Assembly: GCF_010550245.1 (NCBI RefSeq)
Contig: NZ_JAAGLU010000009.1
Span: forward strand, 124,001-188,000
Length of the DNA stretch: 64,000 nucleotides
DNA from: Streptomyces sp. SID12501
Lineage (GTDB): Bacteria; Actinomycetota; Actinomycetes; Streptomycetales; Streptomycetaceae
Direction: 5' to 3'
Below are positions 15,388 to 24,361 of this stretch, piece by piece (within the stretch, counting starts at the first letter, position 1; every line of letters starts with the position of its first letter). The notes beneath the pieces were generated by a model. The model searched no databases and had not been told where the DNA came from. It was given only the letters and a program-made list of their open reading frames with translations. The translations under genes were made by a program, and so were the position numbers.

Positions 15388-16878
15388 ATGTTTGGCATCT
15401 ATCTCAAGCGTGAGCTGAGCCGGCGCAAGAAGGCCGCTCTGGTCATCGCCATGGGTCTGGCGCTCGGTATCGCGCTGGTCATCACCGTCAACTCGGTGTC
15501 GGCCGGCATGCAGCAGGCACAGGAGAAGGTCCTCCAGTCGCTGTACGGCCTCGGCACCGACATGACCGTCACCAAGGCCAGATCGGCCCCGACCGGCACC
15601 CAGTCGGGCCGGCCGAGTTTCGACTTCGACGCCAGCTCGAACGACTCGACCGAGACGCAGAGCAGCGACCGCGTGACGACCCAGGGCGGACAGACCCTGA
15701 AGTCGGCGCTGGTCACCAAGGTCGCCGCCCAGAAGGGCGTGGCGACCGCGGTCGGCGCGCTGAGCCTCAACGTCACCAAGGTCGACGGCTCCTTCACCCA
15801 GGGCAAGGCGAAGACCGACACCTCGTCGTCGTCTTCGTCGTCGTCCTCCGGCCAGGGTGGTCCCGGCGGCGGCCAGGGCAACAACTCCGGCAGCACCGCC
15901 CCGCCCGAGATCCAGGGCGGCGGCGCCTCGTTCGACGTCAACTCGTACTCCGTCACAGGCGTCGACGTGACGAACCAGGCGCTCGGCCCGCTCGCCACCA
16001 CGACGATCACCAGCGGCAAGACGTTCACGACGGCGCAGGCCAACGCGAAGGTCGCGGTGCTCAGCAAGTCGTACGCCAAGGAGAACAAGTACACGGTCGG
16101 CAAGACCGTCACGATCTCCGGTACGAAGTACACGGTCATCGGCATCGCGACGCCCGAGAGCAGCGAGGCCACTACCGACGTCTACCTGCCGCTCAAGCAG
16201 GCGCAGACGCTCGGCGACTCCGCGAACCTGGTCTCCACGATCTACGTCCAGGCGACCGACTCTAAGCAGATCGACACCGTCAAGTCGACGATCCAGAAGA
16301 ACATCTCGGGTACGACCGTCACGACCTCCGCCGACCTCGCGGAGACCGTCTCCGGTTCCCTCTCCACTGCCTCGAACCTCGCGACCAGCGTCGGCAAGTG
16401 GCTGTCCATCGCGGTGCTCGCGGCGGCGTTCCTGGTGGCCGCGCTGCTCACGTCCTCGTCCGTGTCCCGCCGGGTGCGGGAGTTCGGCACGCTGAAGGCG
16501 CTGGGCTGGCCCTCCCGCAGGGTGACCCGGCAGGTCGTCGGCGAGTCCATCGTGAACGGTCTGCTCGGCGGCGCGCTCGGCATCGGCATCGGCCTGGCGG
16601 CGGCGTACGCGGTGACCACGTACAGCCCCAAACTGACCGCACAGCTCGGCAACACCGGCGGCGGCGGCGGCATGGGTGGCGGCCCCGGCGGTGGCGGCGG
16701 CCCGGGTCAGCAGTCGGCGGCCAACACGATGGAGATCGCGCTGTCGGCGCCCGTCTCCCTCACCACCATCGCGCTCGCGGCGGGCCTCGCCATCACCGGC
16801 GGTCTGATCGCCGGGGCGATGGGCGGCTGGCGGGCCTCCCGGATGCGGCCCGCGGACGCGCTGCGCAGCGTGGCGTAG
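15388..16878 (+). CDS. ABC transporter permease, MacB/FtsX-like
   Basis: The protein has 496 residues from ATG at 15388 (GAGGAACGGG upstream). One membrane segment near the N-terminus (ALVIAMGLALGIALVITV) is followed by a large extracytoplasmic domain (about 40-330) with a Ser-rich and Gly/Gln-rich insert. The FtsX domain has three segments (WLSIAVLAAAFLVAALL; GLLGGALGIGIGLAAAYAV; TIALAAGLAITGGLIAGAM) and ends WRASRMRPADALRSV, the family's C-terminal signature. A glycine/Met/Pro-rich loop separates the last two segments. Together with the ATPase at 16947 it forms an exporter of the MacB type, probably mechanotransmitting, with unknown substrate. Confidence 0.88.
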   Translation: MFGIYLKRELSRRKKAALVIAMGLALGIALVITVNSVSAGMQQAQEKVLQSLYGLGTDMTVTKARSAPTGTQSGRPSFDFDASSNDSTETQSSDRVTTQGGQTLKSALVTKVAAQKGVATAVGALSLNVTKVDGSFTQGKAKTDTSSSSSSSSSGQGGPGGGQGNNSGSTAPPEIQGGGASFDVNSYSVTGVDVTNQALGPLATTTITSGKTFTTAQANAKVAVLSKSYAKENKYTVGKTVTISGTKYTVIGIATPESSEATTDVYLPLKQAQTLGDSANLVSTIYVQATDSKQIDTVKSTIQKNISGTTVTTSADLAETVSGSLSTASNLATSVGKWLSIAVLAAAFLVAALLTSSSVSRRVREFGTLKALGWPSRRVTRQVVGESIVNGLLGGALGIGIGLAAAYAVTTYSPKLTAQLGNTGGGGGMGGGPGGGGGPGQQSAANTMEIALSAPVSLTTIALAAGLAITGGLIAGAMGGWRASRMRPADALRSVA

Positions 16879-16946
16879 ACCCCCCTGGTTCCCCTTCCAG
16901 CTCCACCGTCCCCCTGCCCCAATTCCCGTACGTCACGGAGTCGTTC

Positions 16947-17636
16947 ATGTACAAACTCACCGGTGTCACCAAGAGATACTCGCGGGGCAAGGAGACGGTG
17001 GAGGCGCTGCGCGGCATCGACCTCGTCATCGAGGACGGCGACCAGCTCGTCATCCAGGGCCCCACCGGCGGCGGCAAGTCCACCCTCCTGCAGATGATCG
17101 GCGGCCTGGACCGGCCGACCGAGGGCAGCGTCGAGCTGGACGGTGTCGACCTCGGCGCCATCAGCGAGGCCAAGCTGACCCGGCTGCGCGCCGAGAAGAT
17201 CGGCATCATCTTCCAGTCGTTCAACCTCATCCCGACGCTGACCGCGCAGGAGAACGTCGAGACGGCCCTCGTACCGCTCGGTGTGAAGGCCGCCGAGCGG
17301 CGCGAGCGGGCGGCCGAGGCACTGCGCTCGGTCGGTCTCGGCGACCGCCTGAGCCACGCGCCGGCCGAGTTGTCCGGCGGTCAGCAGCAGCGGGTCGCCA
17401 TCGCCCGCGCCCTGGTGAAGAAGCCGAAGGTACTCCTCGCGGACGAGCCCACCGGCAACCTCGACGAGGGCACGCGCGACGACATCATGGCGCTGCTCGA
17501 AGGGCTGTGGCACGAGTACGGGCTGACCTTCATCCTGGTCACCCATGACTCGTCGATCGCCCGGCGCGCAACCCGCGTGGCGACCATCAAGGCGGGCCAG
17601 CTGACGGTCACGGACCAGGACCAGTACGTCAGTTGA
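16947..17636 (+). CDS. ABC transporter ATP-binding protein (LolD/MacB type)
   Basis: The 229-residue ATPase starts at 16947, 68 bases after the permease stop. Walker A is GPTGGGKST, the Q-loop FQSFNLIPTLT, the signature LSGGQQQRVAIARAL, Walker B VLLADEPTGNLD and the H-loop VTHD. The spacing and 'TGNLDE' are typical of the MacB/LolD class. It pairs with the permease gene upstream. No regulator or accessory gene is attached to the pair. Confidence 0.92.
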   Translation: MYKLTGVTKRYSRGKETVEALRGIDLVIEDGDQLVIQGPTGGGKSTLLQMIGGLDRPTEGSVELDGVDLGAISEAKLTRLRAEKIGIIFQSFNLIPTLTAQENVETALVPLGVKAAERRERAAEALRSVGLGDRLSHAPAELSGGQQQRVAIARALVKKPKVLLADEPTGNLDEGTRDDIMALLEGLWHEYGLTFILVTHDSSIARRATRVATIKAGQLTVTDQDQYVS

Positions 17637-17674
17637 TCGCCTGCTCACCTGATCACCCGGTCGTCTGACACATG

Positions 17675-17690
17675 ACGGCCCGTGGGCCGT
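17675..17690. terminator. Short GC stem between convergent genes
   Basis: ACGGCCC-GT-GGGCCGT lies between the ABC ATPase stop (17636) and the aldo-keto reductase stop (17691). It could end transcription from either side, but there is no T-run. Confidence 0.35.
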
Positions 17691-18728
17691 TCACCGCCCG
17701 AGCAGTTGGTCGATCTCGGCCAACTGCCCTGCGGTGAGCGGCCCTTTCGCGATCGCGCCGGCGTTCTCCTCGGCCTGCGCGACAGACCGGAAACCGGGGA
17801 TGGGGACGGTACGGGGGCTGCGCGCCCACAGCCAGCCGAGGGCGCCCTGCGCGAGCGTACGGCCGCCGCTGGTGAGGACGGAGCGGAGCGCGTCCACGTG
17901 CGTCAGCCAGTCCGGGTCGGCGCCCGCACCGGCCGTGAAGCCCGGCAGCCAGGTGGGCGGCGCGTTACGGATGTCCCCCGCTTCGAGCGCCTGCCCGGCG
18001 GTCCGCTTCCCCGTGAGCAGCCCCATGGCGAGCGGACTCCGGTTGATGCTGGCGAGCTCCAACTCCTCACAGAGGGCGAGCATTTCGGGCGCGTCCTGGA
18101 TGATGTTGAGACGGTGCTGTACGGCGGCGCAGTGCGGCCCCTGGGCGAAGAGGGCTGCGCGGGCCGGGTCGTCGGTGCTCCAGGCGTAGGTACGGATGAG
18201 CCCTTCGGCGACCAACTCCTCGCACACCTCCCGGAGTTGAGCAGCCGCGTCCAAGTCGCCCTCGGACAGGTGCAGTTGGTACAGGTCGACGTAGTCGGTG
18301 CCGAGGCGGGCGAGGGAGGCGGTGAGGGCGCGGCGGATGTACGCGGGGCTGTCGTCCTGGCCGTCCGCGATCCGCGTCCGCTCGTCGAAGAGGTTGCCCC
18401 ACTTGGTGGCGACCACGACATCCGTACGGTGCTTGCCGAGGGCCCTGCCGAGGACGCGCTCGCTGTGTCCGGTGCCGTACACGTCGGCCGTGTCGAAGAA
18501 GGTGACGCCCAGGTCGAGGGCGCGCCGGACCGCCCGTACCGACTCGTCGTCGTCGACCTTGCCCCAGCCCAGGGGCTGCCCGTCCGGGGCGCCCCACTCT
18601 CCGCCGATGGCCCAGCAGCCGAAGCCGAGGGGGCTGACCTCGATGCCGCTGCGGCCCAGGGTCCGGTTCGCGAAGGCCTGGGTGGTGCCTGTGCCGTTCG
18701 TGCTGTCCGTGCTGTCCGTGGTCTCCAT
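17691..18728 (-). CDS. Aldo/keto reductase
   Basis: This 345-residue NADPH-dependent reductase has a TIM barrel. The catalytic tetrad is visible: Asp and Tyr in FFDTADVYGTGHSERVLG, Lys in VVVATKWGN and His in LYQLHLS. C-terminal cofactor contacts are seen in VPIPGFRSVAQAEENAGA. The N-terminus is Thr/Ser-rich and may be a poorly conserved extension; ATG at 18728 was taken, but GTG at 18740 is possible. It probably reduces aldehydes or ketones. It is alone between convergent and unrelated neighbours. Confidence 0.9.
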   Translation of the reverse strand: METTDSTDSTNGTGTTQAFANRTLGRSGIEVSPLGFGCWAIGGEWGAPDGQPLGWGKVDDDESVRAVRRALDLGVTFFDTADVYGTGHSERVLGRALGKHRTDVVVATKWGNLFDERTRIADGQDDSPAYIRRALTASLARLGTDYVDLYQLHLSEGDLDAAAQLREVCEELVAEGLIRTYAWSTDDPARAALFAQGPHCAAVQHRLNIIQDAPEMLALCEELELASINRSPLAMGLLTGKRTAGQALEAGDIRNAPPTWLPGFTAGAGADPDWLTHVDALRSVLTSGGRTLAQGALGWLWARSPRTVPIPGFRSVAQAEENAGAIAKGPLTAGQLAEIDQLLGR

Positions 18729-18795
18729 GGATAAGGACACTAGGAGTTGGAGCCCACTTCAGCACAAGGGGACGTACCTGCGACTCCTGCGAGTG

Positions 18796-19119
18796 TCAGG
18801 CCTGGCCCGTCTCGAAGCGGAGGATGCGGCCGTCGTCGACGGTGAAGCTCCACTTGGTGCGCATCTCGCCCCAGGTGTCGTTGCTGTAGTTGGCGACGAG
18901 GACGTGGCCTCCCCGTGACTCGTTGTCGACCTCCATGTGCCCGTGGGAGGAGAAGATCTCGCGCTCGGTCCAGTCGGCGACGTCACGGTCCGAGCCGTCG
19001 TCGGACATGGTCGCGTCGGGCGCCAGGACGGCCTGGAAGGCCTCGCGGTCGTGCGCGTTCACGGCGTTGACGAAGGCCCGGACGGCCGGGTCGCTGAGCT
19101 TGGCGGTCTGAATCGTCAT
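18796..19119 (-). CDS. NTF2-like (SnoaL-fold) protein
   Basis: It has 107 residues from ATG at 19119. The pattern VRAFVNAVNAHDREAFQAVL, then ATMSDDG, EREIFSS and a C-terminal strand 'WSFTVDDGRILRFETGQA', is that of nuclear-transport-factor-2-like proteins. These are small cone-shaped folds used as isomerases, binding proteins or stress proteins. No catalytic residues can be assigned. A longer upstream frame is not supported. Confidence 0.75.
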   Translation of the reverse strand: MTIQTAKLSDPAVRAFVNAVNAHDREAFQAVLAPDATMSDDGSDRDVADWTEREIFSSHGHMEVDNESRGGHVLVANYSNDTWGEMRTKWSFTVDDGRILRFETGQA

Positions 19120-19220
19120 GCCGGTCACACTGGCACCGCGCCCGGGCACCCGCCACCCGAACGGCAGGCATGGACGGCCCCCGCAGGTGCGGTGGACGCG
19201 ATCGGTGCGACGGTGGAGGC

Positions 19221-19781
19221 ATGACCTGTGACGACCGATGCAACCGTTACGACCGGCGTGATCTGGGTCTCCTGTTGCTCCGGCTGGGGACGGGCGGGGT
19301 GCTGGCGGCGCACGGCGCGCAGAAGCTTTTCGGGTGGTTCGGCGGGCACGGCCTCGAAGGCACCGGCGCCTTCATGGAGTCCGTCGGCTTCGCTCCCGGG
19401 AAGGCCAGCGCCGCGGCGTCGGGCCTCGCGGAGACGGGCGGCGGTGCGCTGCTCGTACTGGGCCTGGCGACTCCGGCGGCCGGCGCCGCGGCAGCGGGCG
19501 CGATGGCGGGCGCCACCGCCGTGCACGCGCCCAACGGATTCTTCAACACGGGCGGCGGCTACGAGTACGCCGCCACCCTCGGCCTGGCCGCGGCGGGCCT
19601 CGCGGTGACGGGCCCGGGCCGGCTCTCCCTGGACCACGCGCTGGGCCACGTACTCGACCGAGGCTGGATGGTCCCGGCCGCCCTCGCCGGAACGGCCGCG
19701 GTCACGGCGGTGGTCGTGGGGGCGCGGAACCGGCGGGTGCGGGAGCGTCAACAGGGCACGCAGGACGCGCTGTTCGAGTAG
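19221..19781 (+). CDS. DoxX-family membrane protein
   Basis: The protein has 186 residues from ATG at 19221 with GGTGGAGG upstream. Four hydrophobic segments begin with LGLLLLRLGTGGVLAAHGAQKLFGWFGG, a clear DoxX start, and include GGGALLVLGLATPAAGA. A C-terminal segment and basic tail follow. DoxX proteins sit in the membrane and are linked to redox and thiol balance; the role here is unknown. The following 100 bases are purine-rich with short GCGCAGGG-type repeats. Confidence 0.8.
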   Translation: MTCDDRCNRYDRRDLGLLLLRLGTGGVLAAHGAQKLFGWFGGHGLEGTGAFMESVGFAPGKASAAASGLAETGGGALLVLGLATPAAGAAAAGAMAGATAVHAPNGFFNTGGGYEYAATLGLAAAGLAVTGPGRLSLDHALGHVLDRGWMVPAALAGTAAVTAVVVGARNRRVRERQQGTQDALFE

Positions 19782-19887
19782 TAGAGGAGTAGGGGGCGCA
19801 GAGGCGCAGGGCGCAGGGCGTGGGGCGTAGGGAGTAGAGGACCAGGCGGATTCGGGGGGTGTCGGGGTCGCGTGGGAGGCTTCTCCC

Positions 19888-20214
19888 ATGGCCGATGACG
19901 ACGTCTGGGCAGTGATCGACGACCTCTGGACCTGGCTCGACGCCAACCAGACTCATCCCGACCGCGAGTCCCTGCTCCTGCGCATGCTGAAGCTGACCGA
20001 GGAGGTCGGCGAGGTCGCCCAGGCGGTCATCGGCGCGACCGGCCAGAACCCGCGCAAGGGCACCAGCCACACGTGGGACGACGTCCGGTCGGAGCTGTGC
20101 GACGTCGTCATCACGGCGATGGTGGCCCTGCGCACCCTGACCCCGGACGCCCGGGAGGTCTTCACGACCCACCTGGAAGGAGTCAGGGAACGCTCGCTGG
20201 GCCCCGCGTCATGA
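19888..20214 (+). CDS. MazG-like nucleotide pyrophosphohydrolase-type protein
   Basis: This 108-residue all-alpha protein has the MazG pattern: LLLRMLKLTEEVGEVAQAVIG (EExxE metal-binding helix) and a later helix with SELCDVVITAMVAL (ExxD). It probably binds Mg2+ and hydrolyses a nucleoside triphosphate, as housecleaning MazG-type enzymes do. Its length fits the short actinobacterial 'MazG-like' group. It stands alone. Confidence 0.8.
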   Translation: MADDDVWAVIDDLWTWLDANQTHPDRESLLLRMLKLTEEVGEVAQAVIGATGQNPRKGTSHTWDDVRSELCDVVITAMVALRTLTPDAREVFTTHLEGVRERSLGPAS

Positions 20215-20309
20215 CCGGCTCATGACCGGCACGATGCCTTGCGGCACCCAAAGGACAGGCGAACGGGCACGAGTTGATGTCCGCGCGCCTTGTTCGATTA
20301 CCCGTTCGG

Positions 20310-21014
20310 TCAGATGTAGCCTTCGCGCAAGGCATAGGCCACGGCATGCGCCCGGTTGCGCAGATGCAGTCGGGTGGTGAGTCCATGCATCACGTTCTTG
20401 ACCGTGCGCTCGGAGTAGGACAGCTTGCCGGCGATCTCCCCCGTGTCGAGCCCCTCGGCGACGAGGCGCAGGACATCGACCTCGCGCGGCGCGAGGCCCG
20501 AGGTGGGGGCACCGGGCTGGCCGGCCGCCGTGCGGTGCAGTGTGCCCACCTGGCTGATGAGCCGGCCGAGCAGGTCGGAGGGCAGGTCGCCGTCGCCCCG
20601 GGCGGCCGCGAGTACGGCCTGCGCAAGCCGGTGTCCGGTGGCCTCGTGGCGCCAGACGATGGCTCCGACGCCGCACTCGATGACGTCCAGGAGTTCGTTC
20701 TCCCGCAGCACGCCCACCACGAGAACGGCCTTGGCGCCCTCGCTCCGGACGAGTCGGCGCAGTCTGGACAGCGTTGTCTCGTCGAGGATCTCACTGACCA
20801 GCAGGGCAACGACGCCGGGCCCGCTGTCGGATTCCTCCCGGAGTTCGACCACCGGGTGCTGCCGCAGCTGGCTGACCGCGCCCGCACGGGAGATCGGGTC
20901 GGCCGCGTGCACGGCCACGGGTACACGGCGGCCGGCTTCGGGCGGCCCGGTACTGGCCCTCGTGCCGGCCACGGCCCCCGTGCCGGGGCCTGTGGTGCAG
21001 AGTGTGGTGCGCAA
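20310..21014 (-). CDS. LuxR-type response-regulator-like protein
   Basis: This 234-residue protein has a degenerate receiver-like region (about 30-150: VPVAVHAADPISRAGAVSQL, AVLVVGVLRENELLDVIECG) and a C-terminal LuxR/GerE HTH (TSGLAPREVDVLRLVAEG, EIAGKLSYSERTVKNVMHGL). No conserved acidic phosphorylation pocket is obvious, so it may work without a kinase. The start is uncertain: TTG at 21014 follows GGGGGCAG. It is divergent from the large LAL regulator. Confidence 0.75.
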   Translation of the reverse strand: MRTTLCTTGPGTGAVAGTRASTGPPEAGRRVPVAVHAADPISRAGAVSQLRQHPVVELREESDSGPGVVALLVSEILDETTLSRLRRLVRSEGAKAVLVVGVLRENELLDVIECGVGAIVWRHEATGHRLAQAVLAAARGDGDLPSDLLGRLISQVGTLHRTAAGQPGAPTSGLAPREVDVLRLVAEGLDTGEIAGKLSYSERTVKNVMHGLTTRLHLRNRAHAVAYALREGYI

Positions 21015-21193
21015 GAACTGCCCCCAGGGTCAGGTGCCGCCACCTTCGAGGGGTCGGTGGCCGACGTACACAGCCCAGACTTCTGTGACACATGGGGCGC
21101 GCACAATCGTGGACCACCACGAGACACACCACGAGATCGGCCACCAGTTCGACCACGAAACCGGCCAGTAGCTACCCAAGACAGGAGGCAGGC

Positions 21194-24100
21194 ATGCCAC
21201 CCCCATCCGGATCCCCATCGTCATCCGCGTCCTCACCGTCACCATCATCGTCATCGTCATCTGTGTCCCCATCTGCGTCCTCATCTGCGTCCTCATCGCT
21301 GTACGAGCGCCGGGAGGCACTGGCTCTGGTGGCCGACGAGGCAGCCCGCGCCCGTGAGGGGACGGGCCGTCTGGTCCTGCTGCGCGGCGCCACCGGCACC
21401 GGCCGCACCGCACTCCTGGAGGCCGCCACCGAGCACGCGGAGGCACACGGCATGCGCGTCCTGCGCGTCCGTTGCTCCACCGGGGGCAGCGCGCCTGACG
21501 TCCGCCTGGCCGTCATAGAGCAACTGCTGTCTCCGCTACAGGAGTTGACCACCTCACCCCTGCCCGGCTCCCCAGCCGAAGCCACCGGCGCTCCGGACGG
21601 GTCGCTGCCGCCCGCCGCCCGGCTCTGGCGGTTGCTGCGCGCGTACGCGGCCGAGGGTCCGGTGCTGGTCGCCGTGGACGACGTACACCTCGCGGACGAG
21701 GACTCGCGGTGCTGGCTGATCGAGGCGGCTCGCAGGGTGGACCGATTACCGCTGCTGCTGCTGGTGACCGAGCGCAGCCAGTACGACGTGGACCCGCCGT
21801 CCGCCGGTCTGGTCCACACCCTCTCCCCCTCCCTCGTACGCACCCACACCCTCGCCCCGCTGAGCCGCGACGCGGCGGCGGAGCTGGTGCGTTCGGCCGT
21901 CGGCGACGACGTACCGGAGAAGTGGGTGACGGACTACGTTCGGGCGGGCGCCGGCAACCCGCTGCTCCTGCGCGCGCTGCTGGAGGACCTGAACGCCACC
22001 ACCGCCGCACCGGCCGCGCTGCCGGAGACGTGCGCGGCGCTGTATCCGGGGGCGTATCCGGCGGCGGTGTCTTGGTGGCTGGACTGTGCCGGGGCGGCGA
22101 CGGCCGAGGCGGCGCGTGTGCTCGCCGCGCTGGACGAGCTTCCGGGGGGCGCCGACGTCGACGTGTTCGCCGAGACCGCGGACGCCCTCGGTGCCGACCC
22201 GGCCCGGGTACGGGGCTGGCTGACCGCCATGCCCCGGCTCGGCATGCTGCGCTTCGGCGACGACGGGCTGCCCCGCTATGCCCACCCGCTGCTTCGGGAC
22301 GCGGTGCTCACCGGCTGGTGCGCCGCCGACCGGCAGGCGGCGCACGGGGCGGCGGCCGAGGCGATGCTGCGGCGCGGCGTCCCGACGGCGACGGTGGCCC
22401 AACTCCTGCTGCGCTCGGGCACGATGGGCGAGGTGTGGGCAACGGAGGTCCTGCTGGACGCGGCGGGCGGCGCCGTCAGCGACGACCGTACCGACGACGC
22501 GGTGGTCCTGTTGCGCCAGGCGCTGGACGAGCCGATGTCGGACGGCCGCCGGGCCGAGGTGCTGACCGAACTGGGCTCGCTGGAGTTCACGGCAGTACGT
22601 TCCTCGACGGGCATCCCCCGCCTGACCGAGGCGATGCGGCTGCCGGGCCTGCCGCAGTACCGCGTACAGGCGGCGGTGGCCCTGGGCACGGCGCTGGCCA
22701 GACGCGGCGAGGCCCGCGCGGCGGTGACCCTGCTCCGCGACCTGGACGGCCAGTTGACGGACCACCCCGATCTGCTCCGCACGGTCCAGACGGCCTCGGC
22801 GCTCCTCTCCGACCACGACCAGATGATCCGCGAGGAGATGTACCGCCGACTGCACGAGACCGCCCAACACTCCCCACAGGCACTCGGCCCCGCCGGCCAC
22901 GCCCTCCTCGTACGGTACGAGGCGACAGCGGGCCTGATCTCGGCGGACGCCGCCATGAAGCGCGTACGAACCCTGCTGTCGGAGCCGGCCGGCCCACTGG
23001 CGGAACCCTTCCTCCTGGGTACGGCGGCGGCGGTGGCCCAGTGGGCCGACGAACTGGACGAGGCCGAACGCCTGACGGACCGAGGCCTGACCGGCCAACG
23101 CCCGACCCTGCTCCACCCGATGCACGAGGCCTTGCTGAACGTACGCGCCGACATAGCCGCCGCCCGCGGTGACTACGGGCAGCTGCTGAGCGAGCATGAG
23201 TCGTGGCGGAGGGATGGGGCGGGGCCGGGAGCGGGGACCGGTGAGGGGTCTGGATTCGGTGGACTCGGGTTCAAGTTCGGGCTGGAGTGCGCGGCCGGGT
23301 CCGGGACCGGGACCGGGACCGGTGAAGCCAAGGTTGTGGCTGTGGCTGAGTCCGGGACAGGAACCGGCACCGTTCCCGGTACCGGGAACGGACCGACGAA
23401 CGTGGAGGCGCACGTACTGCTCGCGCTCGTCGAGACCGGCCGTGTCGACGAGGCGTGGCAGCTCGCCGACGCCTTCGACCTGCGGGAGGCGCACGACTCC
23501 TGGGAGTTGAACCGTTTCCTCTACGCGCGGGGAGTGGTGCGCGCCGCCTCCGGTGATCCGGCCGGCGCCCTCGGGGACTTCCTGGAGTGCGGACGCCGCC
23601 AGTCCGCACGCGACGTACTGAGCCCGGTGGTCACCCCTTGGCGGGCCGCCGCCGCACAGTGCCAACTGGCCCTCGGCCACCACCAGGAGGCACTCGCGCT
23701 GGCGGAGGAGGAACTGCGGCTGGCCCGGGTGTGGAACACGCCACGCCTGGTGGGCCGTTCACTGCGGATACTCGGCACGGCGACGGGCGGGCGTCACGGC
23801 CTCGACCTGACCGGCGAGGCGGTACGAATCCTGCGTGAAGCCGCCATCGAAACGGAACTGATCCCGGCCCTGATCGCCCGGGGCCGTCAGCTGACCGCCG
23901 CCGGCGAACGCGCCCGAGCCCGCAAGTCGCTGCGCGAAGCAGCCGAACGCGCCGAACTCCTGGGTGCCGTACGCCTGCGTTCCGCAGCCGACGAGTCCCT
24001 CCGCGAGGGCGGCGCCCGCAGCACGACGACGACACTGACGGCGAGCGAACGCCGGATCGCGGAACTCGCGGTGAAGGGCCGCACGAACACCGAGATCGCG

Positions 24101-24241
24101 GAACTGCTGCACGTGGCCCGCCGCACGGTGGAAACCCATCTGACCAGCGCCTACCGGAAGTTGGGCATCCGGAGGAGGGGCGAGCTGACGGCGGCGCTGG
24201 GCCGCGTTCCCGGAGCCGGCCATCGGACCGACCCGACGTAA
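21194..24241 (+). CDS. LAL-family LuxR regulator with AAA ATPase domain
   Basis: This 1015-residue protein starts at ATG 21194 with AGGAGGCAGGC upstream. The first 35 residues are Ser/Pro-rich and encoded by TCATCG- and TCCTCATCTGCG-type repeats. An ATPase domain follows: Walker A GATGTGRT (65-72), Walker B region VLVAVDDVHLADEDS. A long helical middle region carries an insertion with GTGTGTGE-type low complexity (about 700-760). The C-terminal GerE HTH reads TLTASERRIAELAVKGRTN, EIAELLHVARRTVETHLTSA. LAL proteins act as ligand-responsive activators. It is divergent from a LuxR response-regulator-like gene. Confidence 0.85.
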   Translation: MPPPSGSPSSSASSPSPSSSSSSVSPSASSSASSSLYERREALALVADEAARAREGTGRLVLLRGATGTGRTALLEAATEHAEAHGMRVLRVRCSTGGSAPDVRLAVIEQLLSPLQELTTSPLPGSPAEATGAPDGSLPPAARLWRLLRAYAAEGPVLVAVDDVHLADEDSRCWLIEAARRVDRLPLLLLVTERSQYDVDPPSAGLVHTLSPSLVRTHTLAPLSRDAAAELVRSAVGDDVPEKWVTDYVRAGAGNPLLLRALLEDLNATTAAPAALPETCAALYPGAYPAAVSWWLDCAGAATAEAARVLAALDELPGGADVDVFAETADALGADPARVRGWLTAMPRLGMLRFGDDGLPRYAHPLLRDAVLTGWCAADRQAAHGAAAEAMLRRGVPTATVAQLLLRSGTMGEVWATEVLLDAAGGAVSDDRTDDAVVLLRQALDEPMSDGRRAEVLTELGSLEFTAVRSSTGIPRLTEAMRLPGLPQYRVQAAVALGTALARRGEARAAVTLLRDLDGQLTDHPDLLRTVQTASALLSDHDQMIREEMYRRLHETAQHSPQALGPAGHALLVRYEATAGLISADAAMKRVRTLLSEPAGPLAEPFLLGTAAAVAQWADELDEAERLTDRGLTGQRPTLLHPMHEALLNVRADIAAARGDYGQLLSEHESWRRDGAGPGAGTGEGSGFGGLGFKFGLECAAGSGTGTGTGEAKVVAVAESGTGTGTVPGTGNGPTNVEAHVLLALVETGRVDEAWQLADAFDLREAHDSWELNRFLYARGVVRAASGDPAGALGDFLECGRRQSARDVLSPVVTPWRAAAAQCQLALGHHQEALALAEEELRLARVWNTPRLVGRSLRILGTATGGRHGLDLTGEAVRILREAAIETELIPALIARGRQLTAAGERARARKSLREAAERAELLGAVRLRSAADESLREGGARSTTTTLTASERRIAELAVKGRTNTEIAELLHVARRTVETHLTSAYRKLGIRRRGELTAALGRVPGAGHRTDPT

Positions 24242-24361
24242 GGACTTCTCGCCCCCTGGCCCGGACCGCAGCAAGAAGCGATCCAGCGATCTTCGGCTGA
24301 ATCCTTTCACCGACCCGCGGATATCGGTCGCCTGTGCGGAAAGGATTCATCTAGGGAATCG

